Source: Sambucus nigra
Lineage: Eukaryota > Streptophyta > Magnoliopsida > Dipsacales > Adoxaceae
DNA: 64,000 nt
Reading direction: 5' to 3'
Assembly: GCA_949130495.1 (NCBI GenBank)
Contig: OX422209.1
Location: 692,898,757 to 692,962,756, forward strand
Position numbers and translations under genes: made by a program. Shown piece by piece: positions 10,900-22,437 of this stretch. A model generated the notes under the pieces. That model ran no database searches. It saw only the letters and a program-made list of their open reading frames with translations, and was not told the DNA's origin. How positions within the stretch are numbered: position 1 is the stretch's first letter; the number at the start of each line of letters is the position of its first letter.

Positions 10900-11600
10900 A
10901 CTGGTAGGCCTTTAATACTTTCTGGGAGTGAACTGTCCAGGTACTTTCTTCGACTCAACTTCTGTTTTGACAAGACTTTCTTCAATCTCCACTACCACTT
11001 CTCGGAGGGTTAAAAAATGAGGGTAATACTATCCTCCCATCGTCACTCGAACATGGGGTAATAAATTCTTCTTGATGATGTTGACTTGCTCTTCTTAGGA
11101 ATGCCAGTTGGTCATGGTGGCTTCTTTGTCTCTGCACCTTGCTATGGAGTTATCATCTGATTCCCCAGGGTTCGATTTGAGAAGTTCTAAATCATGGTGA
11201 GTAACGTCTAACTCTTCATTGTACTTGTACCGTGACATGAATTCATGGGCAACATCTTCCCAACTGCGGATTTTGGAATCTTTGAGAGATAAGAACTAGC
11301 GAAGAGCGTTGTCCTTCAAAGTCTGTTGGAACATTTAGGACATTATTTCCTCAGAGGCACCTAGGAGAGTCATGGTTCATTGGTAACTTTATAGATGAAC
11401 AATTGGGGGTCCACTATGCTCAAAATTCTTAATGTTGTCCATCTTGAATTATTTTGGCAACCTTGCTTTAGGATAAGGAGACATATGGGTGTAGTCCATG
11501 TAGTTTTCAGAGATTCTGACTTGGTAAAACTTCTTGGTAACATCTTGAGGTCCTCCTTGACATTGTTTAACTCTTCCTCTTTTAAATCAACAGTCATGGG
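10900..11600 (-). pseudogene. Gag (capsid) remnant, Tat/Ogre-type
   Basis: One minus-strand frame across 11380-10910 reads MFQQTLKDNALR, FLSLKDSKIRSWEDVAHEFM, SRYKYNEELDVTHHDLELLK and later LREVVVEIEESLVKTEVES. This is the retrotransposon gag pattern (F..SL.G.AL.WF..L....I.SW.DL...F..QY.YN). Stops (TAA, TAG) fall every 30-40 codons, and a frameshift near 11400 separates the N-terminal part. Gag would form the virus-like particle. Confidence 0.65.
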
Positions 11601-13618
11601 TAAGTTACTCCATTATTAGGAAAGATTCGACATAGAGATTTGGGATATCGGTGTCCAATTGGCAGCAAGGGCATGTGGAGCATGTTGATATTCCTCGGGG
11701 ATCTAAATAGGCTCGGGTGCTGACAGACCCTGGACAAGAGGAAAGAGGACCTTGGACTCCTCGGGAACAGGGACCTAATTTCATTGCATCTCGTGAACCT
11801 CGATTTAAAGGTTATTAATCTTGACAGTGAGTTGGGCTAGGACTATCATCAAATTCGGATGCACTTCGGTACTTGGTCAGTGTTCTCCATGAAAAGTGGA
11901 TGAACAAGAAATCTGAACTTGGAGGAAGTGGATAGGGAACTGATGGAGCCTTGAGGTAGTTCGATGGAAGACCGAAGCCAATATGGATTTAGGCCAAGGG
12001 TTGAGAGCACAATTGACCTGAGAAGGAGAAAAATAGAATTTATTTTTTGAAAGAAAAGAGGGAAAACTGTTATTTTTTAAAATGAAGGATAGTGTTTTTG
12101 ACATTTTTTTTGGAAAAGATAAAGACCAAATGTTTTTGACAAAAAAGGAGGAAAAATATTTTTGGTATAAGGAAGAAAAATGCTTTTGGTATTTCTGATG
12201 AAAGAGGGAAAAAATGTTTTTGACACTTTTGGTAAAGAAAGAGGAAAAACAAGAAAAAGGTTCTCGGCATGATTATTATTTTATTTATTATGTTATCACT
12301 TGTATTATATTTACCTAAATGTAAAAAGAAATGTCGGACGGGACCCTAGCCTGAGAAAATTAGGTTTGAAAAAAATGTAAAAATACGTTTGGACTTGTTG
12401 CCAGGCTTATGGATAAGGTCCTGTTTTAAAAAAGATGTGCAAAAATTTAGGTGGCATAACGACCCGTCATTTCTGCAGAGTTTCGGGTAGAAATCGGAAA
12501 ACTAAATATGAGTGCCCGAGGTTTGACGCCTATATGAGGATATGCAGTTATTATCTTAATTGGAAGGGTTCTCCACTTTGACATGACTTCCACGATACAC
12601 GTCTTGCTTTTGAGGGCTATTGGTACGTGTGGAAAATACATTTAATATACTTGAGTGTACATGAATTGACTCACTATATACCTCGTGGAGACAGTACGTA
12701 TGAGGGAGAATTCTATATATTCGACATACGTGAACGAGTTCTCTGCGATATACCTCCCATCATGACTTTGGTCAAGCGGTACAATGCGAGGGAACCATTC
12801 TATATACATAGAAGGTACTTGACCAATGGAAGGTGAGAGTCATATCTCTTAGTCTAACTACGACCTGCCTGACCAGCGCCCATCACGAAGTGACCCCCCC
12901 AGTTACGAGATAAAATTTGGTCAATAGCCATGCTCTTTGGTGATGTAGTGTGCAAAAATGCATGATTCTTTATTAGTATATTATGGAGAGAGTATATTTA
13001 TTTGTCATGATGAGCATTATACTAAGCACGGGATAATATGAAAGTATAAAAATTAAATCTAACATGGAGCATGAATATTATACTAAGCGTGGGTATGTGT
13101 GAATATCTATTAGTGATTGTGTGGTAGTGAACCTAAGCATAGATCAACTACAAGTGGTGTGACACAAGTGTGAGTGAGAATGGATATATACTAATGTGAA
13201 AAGTGGAGGTGTGTGTTAGTGACACCTAAGCATGGATATTCTATGTTGTGTGTGAAACATGTGGATATAAGTGATCCAAAGTGCACACAGTGTGAAGTTT
13301 ACAGGGAGAGTATCTATAAGTGTGTCAGTTTGTAGTGATATAAGCATGACGTATATATGTGCAAGAAATAATAGACAAGAAGAAAATGAACATACTAGTA
13401 TGTGCCTACGCACTCAATAAAAACAGAACACCCATGCAAATAGAGTCTAGCCCTCTTATAGAAATTTTTTCCCAACGGAGCCACCACTATGGCCATCCCA
13501 AAGGATTTTCATCTCCTCTCCTCGAGGGGGTGGGGGAAGGGGGTGAAAAAATAAAAGGTCTCGCGCCCTATTTACTTTAGGGATGCTTTGACTTTCGTCG
13601 GTGTCGGGTGAATGCAAA
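11601..13618 (-). other. Long repeat-rich leader (5' UTR) of the Tat/Ogre element
   Basis: No gene is supported. 12060-12262 is a degenerate tandem repeat of about 35-60 bp built on TGTTTTTGACA / TTTTTGGTAT. 13010-13270 repeats CTAAGCAYGGATA-type units. 12620-12840 has a slightly coding-like plus-strand frame that I do not recognise. A long leader between LTR and gag is typical of Ogre-like elements. Confidence 0.45.
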
Positions 13619-13634
13619 GAGATGGAGTCACCAA
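13619..13634 (-). other. Primer-binding site (Ogre-like)
   Basis: On the minus strand TTGGTGACTCCATCTC resembles the plant Ogre PBS TTGGCGACTCCA. It begins about 7 nt inside the proposed LTR end at 13642 and fixes the element's orientation as minus. Confidence 0.5.
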
Positions 13635-14690
13635 CTTATTTTGCACAAAACAAGAAAAAGAACATGCCGCCGCTTCGAGAGAACGACATCAAGGAAAAAC
13701 TGATGCTTACGAAACCAATAATTCGAAGGGTTCGGGGGCTAAGTTACGAAATGGAAAGCTGCTAGCTACCCATCCCGCCCTTTCCGTCTCTTATGGGCTT
13801 GTGTTATTGTTTTCATTTATTTCTCCATAAAGTATGTGTGCGTGTATATATAATGGAGATCGGAATCTCCCAACTCATACCATGGAAGAGATAGAGAGAG
13901 GTCATCCATAGGAATGTTCCCAAAATAATATAGAGAAAACACGATTTAGGCGTTTATCGAGATATTGATCGTTATAATGAAACGATAATATATGTTGGAT
14001 GAAACTCTACTAAGGATCACAAATATAATATGTATTCAGATAGTGTAGAAATGGGGAATTTGGGAAAATTGGAAAATTAGAAAAACTAGAAAATTGTAAA
14101 ATTGGATTCAAGTCTCGAGTTTTAATTCGAAACTCCTGCGTAGCCTATAAAGGCATCAAAGTCCACGTAGTTCTCACACGGCATAAGGGTGGGGTTTATC
14201 CCATAGATTCGAACGATATTTTATTATATGTATGTGTGTAAAAAAGGTATTTTTGTTTGAAAAAGTGTGATGGATAATCCCGTTGGAATTTATAGGTGAA
14301 ACCCTCTTTTTATTTCTTTTTTAATATAAAATAGAGTGTGTCCAATATAACTAATAAAAGGGTGAGATGTTTAATATGTATGAACTAAAGTAAAACCTAA
14401 ATTATGAGTTTATGTAATTAATGCAAATTTTTTTTTAAAGAGAGAGGGAATGATTTGGAGCTTCTATGAAGAATTGAAGCTTGATCTTGATCTTAAATGA
14501 ACTCCCTTGAATATTGAGATGAGTGTTGGATGAGAGAGAATGAGATTTTTTCGAATTGGGTGTGAAAAGATGGGAATTTAAGATGGAATGAAATTTTACA
14601 AAAGGAAACTTTGCTGACTGCAAGAGAATGTTACTGAGATCACTGATGCTGATGGATCTGAGGTGTGCCTTGGGAGTGATGTCATTCTCT

Positions 14691-14775
14691 CTATTTATAG
14701 GGTCGGGGGTGCCGATCGACATGGTCCCAGCCCTACCAATTGACAAGTGACCCTAGACACACTGCCGATTGGCAG
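14691..14775 (-). promoter_or_regulatory. LTR promoter: TATA box with palindrome module
   Basis: On the minus strand CTATAAATAG (14700-14691) is preceded by TGCCGATCGACATG (plus 14710-14723), then CCAATTGACAAG and TGCCGATTGGCAG. The 14-mer is identical to the one at 2841 upstream of the antisense gene. Confidence 0.5.
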
Positions 14776-14859
14776 GGAAATGGACCTGACTATCAGTAGT
14801 CTGCTGCAGATTTTTTCATAAAAACGATCGTAGAACGCAATCTGATAATCCAAATCGTG

Positions 14860-15640
14860 TACGGGGCATACCATTAGAAAGGTAATTCGAAGACCTTTAA
14901 GAGTCACTAGACTTCTCCTGGGTCCAGTAGTTGACTTTGGGCCAAATGTGGCTTAAAAGCGCTCGTTGGTCTTTTGGATGGGAGATCGTCAGACAGAAAT
15001 GGATCATTTATCCGAACTATAAGTCATAATCCCGCATGTGGGTGGACCGTGGGAAAGGTTAGGCAATGTACTTCATTTCCAAAGAGCTTCACTTGGTTTG
15101 GAAAGTTGACCTTAGTCAATTGGGGCCCTAAAGTACCCGCTGACCTCTCGGAGTAAACAAATCGTTTGTCCATACCGTAAGTCAAAATCTTTGAAGATTC
15201 ATTCACTCTCATTCAAGGTGAAGAGTTAACCTTGCTCAAACGGAGATCGGGAGTGACCGGTGACTTTTGAATTAGTTTTTGAGGGAATACAGGTCGTTCA
15301 TTCAAATGGTTATGTCGTTTCTCACACGGGGCTAACCGTTGGAAAAAAAGTTTTAGTGCTCTTTGAATATTTAAAGAGCTTATCTCTGATAATGAACTTG
15401 ATTGGGGTCAAATCAGGGACCGAGAGCGCCCGTTGGCCTCCAGATTGATTTTTAGTCATAAAATGGTCCGTTTGTCCAAACCGTTATGCTGATTCATGCA
15501 CGGGTGGACCATTGGAAAGAGGATTCATATCTTTTCGAAGATTTAAAGAGCTTTCGCTCTGACGATGGAATTGATAGAGTCAAATGGGGCTCGAGAGTGC
15601 TTGATTCCCTTTAGATCGATACTCGAAGTATGACCTAGGG
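14860..15640. repeat. Degenerate tandem subrepeats inside the LTR
   Basis: The marker CRYGGGKNNACCRTTRGAAA recurs near 14862, 15044, 15330 and 15502. Each copy is followed by a similar block (AAAGAGCTT..., TTGGGGTCAA..., GAGNGCYCGTTGG). Spacing is roughly 170-185 bp, with one shortened unit between 15200 and 15330. Confidence 0.5.
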
Positions 15641-15711
15641 TTTGTAGTGAAATGGGGAGGTTCTAGGGACCTAAAAAGAGACTTAGCGGGTCCTAGAATG
15701 CGGTGTCTACA

Positions 15712-16300
15712 GAGGTGTTAGCTCTCGGGTGGGGAAGTTAAATCTTTTGGGATTACGTCGAGCAATAGAGGGTTGTCAAGCAAGGGCGACAAGTTGAAGA
15801 CCAATTTGGACCAAAAGTTTGACAACATCAAAAAATAAAATGTTTTCGATGGTTAAGCAAGCTCTTCAAGGCCAAGTCAGGAGAAACTTAGGGAATGACA
15901 AGGAGAAAATAGTGGATGAGGGGACCATGGCTCTGTCCTTCTCACCCTCACCAATAGACCCCTCATCTCTATATGACTTATTCGCCACTCCCCGTCCTAA
16001 CTATCTAGACTCCATTTACAATTTTTTAGGAGAAAGTCTATTCACTAGACTTACGAAGAGGCGATATAATTACCAGGGGGTTGAGGGACCCGAGTTTATA
16101 CCCAGGTTCTTTAGTGCATAATCGTCCACTATAGCCTCACGAGGCTCAAGTCTATGTCACTGATGTTGTAGTGTGGAAAGATAAGGAACTCCTATGGTTG
16201 AATGAACAACGTTGTGTACGACATATTGAGAGATATATTGGCTCTTATATTTTATGGCCTACCTTTCTCCTCTAACCTAAGAATTAATGAACATTTACTT
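15712..16300 (+). other. Unidentified coding-like sequence
   Basis: A plus-strand frame of about 100 codons (15819-16121) contains FDQKFDNIKK just upstream and LTKRRYNYQGVEGPEFIPRF near its end. A second stretch (16165-16265) reads DVVVWKDKELLWLNEQRCVRHIERYIGSY. The composition looks like protein-coding DNA that has decayed; I do not recognise the family. 16270-16460 is AT-rich with no feature. Confidence 0.25.
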
Positions 16301-16464
16301 TTTTTGTAATAATTTGTATTTAACATTCAAAGTTGGGTTAATATATCGTGTTTCTTATTTATATTTGGTTAGTGATTGATTATTATTAATATTGGTGTTG
16401 ATTGCTATTAGTTATTGTTAAATTATATCGTTGATTACTGCTCAACAGTTTTTTTTTAATTATG

Positions 16465-17195
16465 CTACCCAATTTTATCACAGACTTTAATCGTGACAAG
16501 CCCTTGAAAAGGATAACTTGTCATGGACTTATTATGATAAAAGTCCGTGACAAGTACCCTAAAAAAAGAACCTTTCCTCTCCCCATCCATTTTGTGTTAA
16601 GAAGATGCGACAGCGCCTTTCTATCTATAAGAATGATGCGTTCCAAAGTGTGAAGTGGGAGAGAAGGGATGTCATAATTAGGGTTTATAATAAGACGATC
16701 TTTGGATTTTTGATTTTTTTTCTTTTTCCTATTGAAAAAGTAATAAGAATGGGAGGTGTTAAGCTTTTTATCATCCTGGCATCGAGCTATTTTTCTGCAG
16801 GACCTCCCCTACTGTATCGTCACTGAAGTAAAGTTTAACCACCAAGTTTGGGATGGAATGGTGTGGTTCCTCTACGCCTAGGACACCACAATATCGAACC
16901 ATGAATGAAAAAAGGCAAGAGAGAACAACATATTGACTAGTTATTGTAATTTGTCCAATTTGTATATCTAATTTGATTAAATGATTCATGAATTCAAAGT
17001 ACGTGATAAAGAAGAACTTGTCTCGAACATTGGCCATGACAAGTCCGTGATAAATGAAAATGTCACGGACTTTGACCGTTACAAGTCCATAATAAAAATA
17101 GTTGTCAGCCCCATTCCTGTCGTGGTCCTTAACCATGACAGGTTTAACTTGTTAAGGTCTATAATCGAGACAATTAAGCCTACTTTGATGTAGTG
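16465..17195. mobile_element. Small CACTA-like element with subterminal repeats
   Basis: The right end (17189-17195), read on the minus strand, starts CACTACATCAAAGTAGGC, matching CACTA termini. Both flanks are packed with copies of CATGACAAGTCCGTGA in both orientations (16476-16558 and 17000-17150), as expected for CACTA subterminal repeats. No transposase is present. The left terminus is not clear (no CACTA seen near 16450), so it may be mutated or deleted. It cuts the Tat-type element that begins at 17199. Confidence 0.5.
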
Positions 17196-17244
17196 TATGT
17201 GAATTATGCAATAAATTTGGCCACTTCTTGGCCATTAATTGCTA

Positions 17245-17760
17245 TCATTGATTCATATTAGATGTCATACTCTTCTATTCTACTACCTAGGCCATTAGTC
17301 TACCTGATTTCTCAGGCTCTTGAACAGCTTGGCATAGAGACAAGTCTGTATAGATGACAATGGTATGGACATTGGAAGTACAACTTCATTCTCCTGGAGG
17401 CCTCAATTAGGGTTAAGACTGGCTTTTCCAACCTAGGATATCAAACTTGCTCCCCACGGTATGCCTTACTAGTGTAATACATGAGCCTCTGTATCTCTGC
17501 TTCTTATTGGACGAATGTGGAACTGACTATTGACTATGATACAACTAAATACAAATAAAGTTAGCCATCTATAAATGGCTTCGAATATCCCACGTATCAC
17601 TTTAATTCTAGGAATGTAGCCTCATACTCGTCGTTCCATTTTAAGGTCTTTCGTAGCACCTTGAACAATGGGACACACATGTCAGTATGTTGAAATAAAT
17701 CTATTCAGTGCGTCTATGCATCCCGTTACCTTTGAATCTCATTCTTAAATGCTGGGGACT
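17245..17760 (-). pseudogene. RNase H remnant of the truncated Tat-type element
   Basis: One minus-strand frame shows CVPLFKVLRKTLKWNDEYEA and TFLELK. After further stops, another stretch resembles the ...YYTSKALRGAExxYPxLEKLALALxxAxRRLxxYFQxHxI block. These follow the order of the RT thumb and RNase H in Tat pol. Stops are frequent. It is a dead fragment. Confidence 0.55.
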
Positions 17761-18044
17761 GCAATGGTCAGAGGGGTATACTCATCGTATCTATTTATCT
17801 TATCATCCTTCTTATCTTTTGGCTCTTCCTTCTATATAATCTTGCTAGTATTGGTATTGAAATGACACAATTCCTTAGCATCCATAACCTCATTGACATT
17901 CACAATCTTGACTTCTTTGTCCAATAACTAAGTCACCATCCTTAGTGGCTCCTTAGCCAGTGCCCAATACCACTTTACAAGCAGCAAACCACCTATCAAC
18001 GTAGTTATTGCTATATTCTCGTTATAAATAATCACCTTAATTTT

Positions 18045-18266
18045 CTAATTGTTAAAGTGGGTGATGAATTCACATGTTGTCTCGTCGAACTTCTGTAAAA
18101 TGCTTAGTAGATGAGCCACACCTTTGACAAGATTGGCTCCGAAAAAGAAATTAGGGATGAAAAGATTAACCAAACATTGAAAGTCTGAGATCTCCCCCTG
18201 TGGTAAAATTTTGTACCAGATTTGTGCTGACCTTATGATCGTAAAATGCTCGATAACGCATATCAT
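18045..18266 (-). pseudogene. Gag fragment of the truncated Tat-type element
   Basis: The frame 18266-18045 reads SAQIWYKILPQGEISDFQCL and VAHLLSILQKFDETTCEFIT. It matches the gag core ...A..W(F/Y)..LP..SI.SF..L...F...F......K....L..I.Q...E.L...I..F. The plus-strand gag at 43199 has the same pattern (AHIWFKKLPHKSIRNFESLE), so both belong to the same broad lineage. Confidence 0.65.
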
Positions 18267-19383
18267 CGGGAACTAAATAAATATAAATAGTTTCTTAGTA
18301 TTGCTTCACATGGAATAACGAGTCAGTTTTACCATCGTACCTTGAGGTTATGACTAGTGGCTTGAATTTCACGTGCGTAGGATAACCCACAATGGATAGA
18401 GTGAGCAGAGACCTTTTTACAAAACCTCTCTATAAGGGATACTTTTATTTAGCAATCTCTCCCAAGTGATCCTCCAAACATTGAAATGACCCCTTCCAAG
18501 GATGGTTATCTTGCTCAGATTTAACTGCAACGAACTTGCCTAATCGAACTTAATTTTCTAATGAGATCTTTTTCTGGGAAGTGTTCTCGGCTCGGGCTAT
18601 CCCTGTTTGTTTATCCTAGACTTGGATGAGCATTCTGTTCTTCTCGTGACTAACCTCTTTGTCTCTTATCTATGTTCTATAGGCCCCCTTAGCTCTATAT
18701 GATATTACCCTTTTACTTCTTGCGGGACCAAATGGTCAAATATAGAGCCTCTGCTCAGAATTTTCAGTGGCCTCTCCTCAAAGTTGGTTTGTTCGGTATT
18801 GTAACAAGTTATTCTGAGGGACGATATGGCCCTTGGGCTGTATGAACTGTCATTTTTCAATCTAGAGTAACTGAATCTACTTCCTTCATCTTGTGAACCC
18901 AAATTTAGCCTTCTAGGGTTCCCTAGTTCCTGATCGTGGTAGGTCTGTCACCTATCTATGTAGGGGCACAAGGTGGCATTTCACCCCCTATTACAATACT
19001 CTCCCCCCGCTGGGGTGATAGGATCCGATCCAGGCTTGTCCTTATCGACCAAAAATGTCTTCGTTAACTGCTTTACACATTCCTTCATTCCCTATTGGCC
19101 TCCATCCAGGTTCAGTAGGATTCCCTATAGGTTGCCCATACTAATGGGTGTTAAGGGATGATTTCCCTCTACTGTGCGGCTACTTTACAAGTTTCCACCC
19201 ATATTCTAAGAATTTACAAAAAACAAAGTATCGTAGATGCAAAAAAATAAAGTGTATCAAAACAGAAATAAGGATTGTAAGGGAATAAATCATGAATTGG
19301 AGGAAAAGGATCCAGATAAATTTTCAAAAATCAAAATGGATTTGTGAATCAATAACTATAGGAAACAACAAATTTCTTATCGA

Positions 19384-19403
19384 ATTCCCATAGATGGAGC
19401 CAT
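19384..19403 (-). other. Primer-binding site of the truncated Tat-type element
   Basis: On the minus strand ATGGCTCCATCTATGGGAAT is a mutated form of TGGCGCCGTCTGTGGGAA, which is seen intact at 42523 in the plus-strand element. It abuts the LTR end at 19405. Confidence 0.65.
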
Positions 19404-19404
19404 C

Positions 19405-20119
19405 TGTTACTGTCTAAAACAGGTATATAAATTTTTTAGCACGGTTATGAGTCCTAAAAAAATCGTCAAAATCATCTCCTATATAGCAATAAAATGTTAT
19501 GTCCTGGCAGGACCCATACCACAAGGTACAATACTTATTGGTGTTTGGTGGAAGATTTGGGAGATTTTTTGGGACTCAAAACATTTCTATATAGTTTTGG
19601 GCCTTAGCTATAATATACTAATAATAAGCAATAATAAATAAAGAATTTATCAAAACCAATATGCCAATTTGGGAATAATGGAGAGGGATGAGAGACAAAG
19701 AAAGGAAACAATGATTAACGTGTTTCAGCCAAAAGCGGTGCCTACGTCTACAGGTATATTATTGATTATATAGATCTCAGTCGGCAATAGGTAAAGGAAT
19801 GAATACATTCTCTCAAAAGTCTCTCTAGGGTTTTGTGTTTTTCCATTAGGTATAATATTTTCTAGATCCCACGTCACGTAGAATCTCATGCTATTTATAC
19901 GCCCTTATAAGAGAGAGTGTAGTGGGACACGTGGAGTGCCTTTATAGTTCAGGAAATTATACCATTACATTTCAAGGGGTGGATAATTATGAGTTAATTA
20001 CATCCCACTAAAAGTAGAATATTGCATATACCAATAATATGAATATGATCATTTACATTCCATCACATGATGTAGGTGTGTAGTGTTAATCAATGGTATT
20101 AATTAACACTACGTTAACA
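19405..20119 (-). mobile_element. 5' LTR of the truncated Tat-type element
   Basis: It runs from TGTTACTG (19405) to ACGTTAACA (20119), with short inverted ends, about 715 bp. It contains the GTTTCAGCC...GCCTACGTCTAC motif (about 19723-19750) common in plant LTRs; a related form occurs at 62464. No second copy is visible. Confidence 0.5.
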
Positions 20120-20159
20120 ATGATGAGACGACCAATGATGTTTTGAAGTTAAGAAAATT

Positions 20160-21440
20160 TATATTTGAGCCAACCTAATTGCTATCATCGATAAGATTCA
20201 ATGTGAGGCCGATCTCCTAATTGCGCTTTATGAGGACATGCGCCACCACCTGATTGGCCTATTGAATGATCATACTTATATTACAATAACTATTGACCCT
20301 ATCGTCACTCTAATGGGTAAGAATGCTACGGTAACTCAACTTACACAGTATTTACGATACGATCCACTTAATTGGGAGACACCCGGGATCTATTTATGGT
20401 ATATTGGTACTTAGTATTATTGTATGAGAGTGGTGGTTGGTATCCTAATCAACATAGAAAACATGTTGGATACTGAGTTGCCTGACTGATTATTAGGTAG
20501 GGTTTGGGATCCCATTCTAACAATGGGCGGGATATCGTACGTTCACATGGTTAGAAGTTTTACTTTTATTCTCAAGATGATGTGGAGTTTAAAGTTTCAT
20601 ATTTTAGGGGAGTGAAAATATTTGTTTGCTACACATCATCATATTTCCTTTTGATATTACAAAAGTTCCATTCGCATGGTACCTTGAGGTCGCTAACCAC
20701 CTCACTCCATTTTGTGATGCTTATTTTTCTATCCACTACACTGGAGTTGTTTTGGTCAATAATAATCCACCTCCAAACAGACATATGTACAACCTTAATC
20801 ATATATTCTGTCACAAGATCTATCTCATTGCACACCATTCTACATATAGTGTGGAGCACAACTATGTCTTGAATGCCATACGATTAATGATGGAGACAGT
20901 ATATTGTGCATATCATTTCCTTATGGTATGCTTTTGATCATAATTATGGACTATATCTAGGTTACCCTTATCTCTAGTGAGTCCGTCGTTGATTCTCTTG
21001 CTCGTGTGAGTTCTACAATCGTAAACATGTTTGAGTCTCACCTTAATGAGGATGGATAAGTTCCTTCTCTAGGTAATAAATAATAAACACTGATTCTAAT
21101 CAGTAATTGCTACCCATAATATTAGTTGGACACGTCACTTATAACTCAATGTGCATCTTATCAAACTACATTACAGTATGAGCTAACCCAACACATTGAT
21201 CGACGATTTAATACTCCCACTTAGCTTATGAATCTTTGATATAGATTGTGAGGACAATAACTTAGCCTCGACACCAGTTTTTTACCATATTTAATATGAT
21301 TAATTAAGGGACATTATAAAGGATCAGCGCCATGAGTATTGGATAACTATGATGCGTGTTAGGGATCGTGATAGTGGAGCTACACCATCGGTAGATAATG
21401 GTAGTGATGGTAAAGAAGATGGTGATGATGGAAAATCATA
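20160..21440 (+). pseudogene. Decayed coding-like region, family not recognised
   Basis: Plus-strand frames give readable stretches: IALYEDMRHHLIGLLNDHTY (about 20225-20280), VTQLTQYLRYDPLNWETPGI (20330-20390), a 103-codon frame at 20626-20937 with HHSTYSVEHNYVLNAIRLMM, and an end near 21320-21440 reading YWITMMRVRDRDSG and closing with SDGKEDGDDGKS before TAA. Base composition and the order of frames suggest one old gene with frameshifts or introns. I cannot name it; a plant mobile-domain or retroelement accessory gene is possible. Confidence 0.3.
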
Positions 21441-21611
21441 AGTTACGATTCCCTCAGGATATTTTATTCTTTTTTGTATACACTTCTAATGGACAATAAT
21501 GATTTAAGCTACACTGTTGTATTTATTCATTCCTCTTGATACTCACATTTTGGACATGCTTTGTTGATAATCTATGTAATGTATAAAATTGTAGGCCGAA
21601 AGAGTTTAAAC

Positions 21612-21875
21612 CTTCCACGTGGCAACAGTCTTAAAGAGATTTAATTACAGCTTCTCACCTGCCTAAGGAGTTTTTTTCACTTAACAATGGTTACTTTGTT
21701 AACATTTACTTAACAAGAAGCCACGTGAAAACTTGAAATGCTATATTGTAGCTTCTCACCTACCACGTAGCAACAGTCTTAAAGAGGTTTAATTGTAGTT
21801 TCTCATTTACTTAAAAAGAAGCCACATGAAAACTTTAAATGCTATATTGTATCTTCTAACCTGGTGTAGACATTT
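21612..21875. repeat. Imperfect tandem duplication with G-box
   Basis: CCACGTGGCAACAGTCTTAA (21618-21637) through TATATTGTAGCTTCTCACC is repeated from about 21762 with changes (CCACGTAGCAACAGTCTTAA). The first unit contains CACGTG G-boxes (21619 and 21722). A TATA-like AAATATATAAACC lies at 21957-21969, so it could be an old promoter. 21970-22432 holds no gene. Confidence 0.5.
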
Positions 21876-22437
21876 ATTAAATGCCAGTCACTTCTTTTCT
21901 CTTCCCAATATTTATTAAATCTAAACCCATTAGACTCGATTCCTTACTCTTCCCAAAAATATATAAACCCATTAGATTGTTCCTCTTTCCAATAATTTTC
22001 TCCACCATTTCCAAACATATTCAAAAGGAGAAAGTTTGATTAAGCATTGGATAGTGTATTGGGGAGGGTTTCAGACTTGGAAACATCTTGGCGGTTACAC
22101 CACTAGGTCTATTTACACAGTGTTGGTGAGGCATATATATACCCACGTAGTTATATGTTTTCATTTTCATAAGATTTCCCAATTGAGGTGACTCAAGGTT
22201 GTCTCGCTCTCTTTGGTTTCTGTTATTTCAATGTTACTGCATATGTTCTAATTTTACGTATTAAATGATTATAGGGGTCAAAGTTTATTTTATGTTTGAT
22301 AAAATAGCTAATAGCTAATAGTAATATAAATATTGTGAGTTGCAAATCTTCCTGGTTTCTACTTTGATGTGGAGAAGAATACGTACTTTCCTATCAAAGG
22401 CCAAATTTCGGGTGCTTCTAGAAATAATACTACTGCT

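Larger units (their letters stand above)
1603..15711 (-). mobile_element. Degraded Ty3/gypsy element, Tat/Ogre type
   Basis: Read on the minus strand from right to left: LTR (13642-15711), primer-binding site, long repeat-rich leader, gag, protease, G-patch, RT, RNase H, second RNase H, integrase, then opposite-strand accessory genes. The second RNase H and the G-patch after protease are typical of the Tat lineage, and a TTGGYGACTCCA-type PBS is typical of Ogre-like elements. No left LTR copy is visible: the left side ends against another LTR at 1602, so the element is truncated or continues beyond it. Coding is broken many times; it is not functional. Confidence 0.75.
13642..15711 (-). mobile_element. 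5' LTR of the Tat/Ogre element
   Basis: In plus coordinates it runs from TGCACAAAAC (13642) to GGTGTCTACA (15711), so on the minus strand it begins TGTAGACACC and ends in CA, about 2070 bp. It contains a TATA box at 14691-14700, the palindrome module upstream of it, and degenerate tandem subrepeats at 14860-15640. No second copy is in the window, so the inner edge rests on the PBS and the TG..CA rule. Confidence 0.55.
17199..20119 (-). mobile_element. Truncated Tat-type Ty3/gypsy element with 5' LTR
   Basis: LTR 19405-20119, PBS 19384-19403, gag near 18045-18266 and RNase H at 17245-17760 are all on the minus strand. Gag and RNase H are only about 300 bp apart, so protease and most of RT are deleted. 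The left side stops at the CACTA-like element and does not reappear in the window. Other 18270-19380 sequence is leader and gag N-terminus without a confident frame. Confidence 0.6.

Noticed and set aside
12040..12270. Regularly spaced repeats that could suggest a CRISPR array
   Set aside because: Units are degenerate and T-rich without constant repeat or unique spacers, in a plant retroelement leader.
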